NCBI GenBank assembly: GCA_016199105.1
Contig: JACQHI010000464.1
Coordinates: 1 to 12,529, forward strand
Length of the DNA stretch: 12,529 nt
Origin: Lentisphaerota bacterium
GTDB taxonomy: Bacteria; Verrucomicrobiota; Kiritimatiellia; JAAZAB01
Reading direction: 5' to 3'
In this document: positions 12,433 through 12,529 of the stretch, in pieces
Position numbering within the stretch: position 1 is the stretch's first letter
Layout of the letters: every line of letters starts with the position of its first letter
Notes under the pieces: model-generated
Databases searched by the model: none
Told to the model about the DNA's origin: nothing
Seen by the model: the letters and a program-made list of their open reading frames with translations, nothing else
Position numbers and translations under genes: made by a program

Positions 12433-12529
12433 ATGACCACCGACTTTAACAATGTGCGGGAAGCGGAAGACTCGCTGGACGCGTTCGAGTCGGAAGAGCG
12501 CGCGGAGGCGCTTGCCTGGCTGGCCCGGA
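12433..12529 (+). CDS. N-terminal fragment of an unidentified protein (cut by window edge)
   Basis: An ATG at 12433 opens a frame without stops to the right edge (32 codons), MTTDFNNVREAEDSLDAFES then EERAEALAWLAR. The sequence is acidic and helix-forming, and third positions are GC-rich like the other genes. A well-spaced promoter precedes it, although no strong Shine-Dalgarno site is seen (ttgcgcc before ATG). Too little is present to name a family. Confidence 0.55.
   Translation, partial: MTTDFNNVREAEDSLDAFESEERAEALAWLAR

Overview
The window is GC-rich, densely coded bacterial chromosome without rRNA or tRNA. Several traits point to an uncultured member of the PVC group (Kiritimatiellota, Verrucomicrobiota or Lentisphaerota). 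These are a membrane-anchored protein with a pseudopilin-like 'YPETLDDLV ... DAF' tail, large secreted hypothetical proteins, TTGC-type -35 boxes, and purine-rich simple-sequence tracts between genes. This placement is an inference from style; no marker gene is present.

Left end, minus strand (1-1201): a short-chain dehydrogenase is followed by the start of a secreted SGNH/GDSL-hydrolase-like protein that runs off the left edge. Divergent from it (1491-3306, plus strand) is a compact accessory cassette. It holds an XRE/ImmA-IrrE regulator-protease, a DUF4411 PIN-like protein coupled to it by a 1-nt overlap, and a stub carrying the N-terminus of a type I restriction methyltransferase (HsdM), coupled by an ATGA overlap. 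The cassette looks like a toxin-antitoxin or defence module that has lost its restriction-modification partner. It is bracketed by two copies of an 18-nt near-identical direct repeat. The stretch 3307-3870 is a decayed, AT-richer scar with small ORFs, a cluster of five tgacccat octamers and a 24-nt near-palindrome.

Middle, plus strand (3920-9905): a membrane-anchored protein of unknown function, an NADPH-dependent FMN-reductase-type flavoprotein and a membrane/TPR-like protein form a probable operon. An intergenic array of back-to-back hairpins follows (6386-6597). Next come a DUF2585 membrane protein, whose gene contains a perfect 26-nt palindrome, a large secreted protein with two Asp/Asn-rich loops, a possible 20-codon mini-ORF, and a membrane-anchored YaeI/YkuE-type metallophosphoesterase.

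Right, minus strand (9939-12020): a DUF4143-type AAA ATPase with its own AT-rich promoter, and an endonuclease/exonuclease/phosphatase-family protein. The last 500 bases hold repeat-like inverted and purine-rich sequence, then a recognisable promoter and the first 32 codons of a plus-strand gene that runs off the right edge.

The strongest leads for something undescribed are the hairpin chain at 6479-6597, the 26-nt palindrome at 6767-6792, and the XRE-ImmA/DUF4411/hsdM-stub cassette with its flanking direct repeats. Most other genes are ordinary housekeeping or hypothetical proteins.
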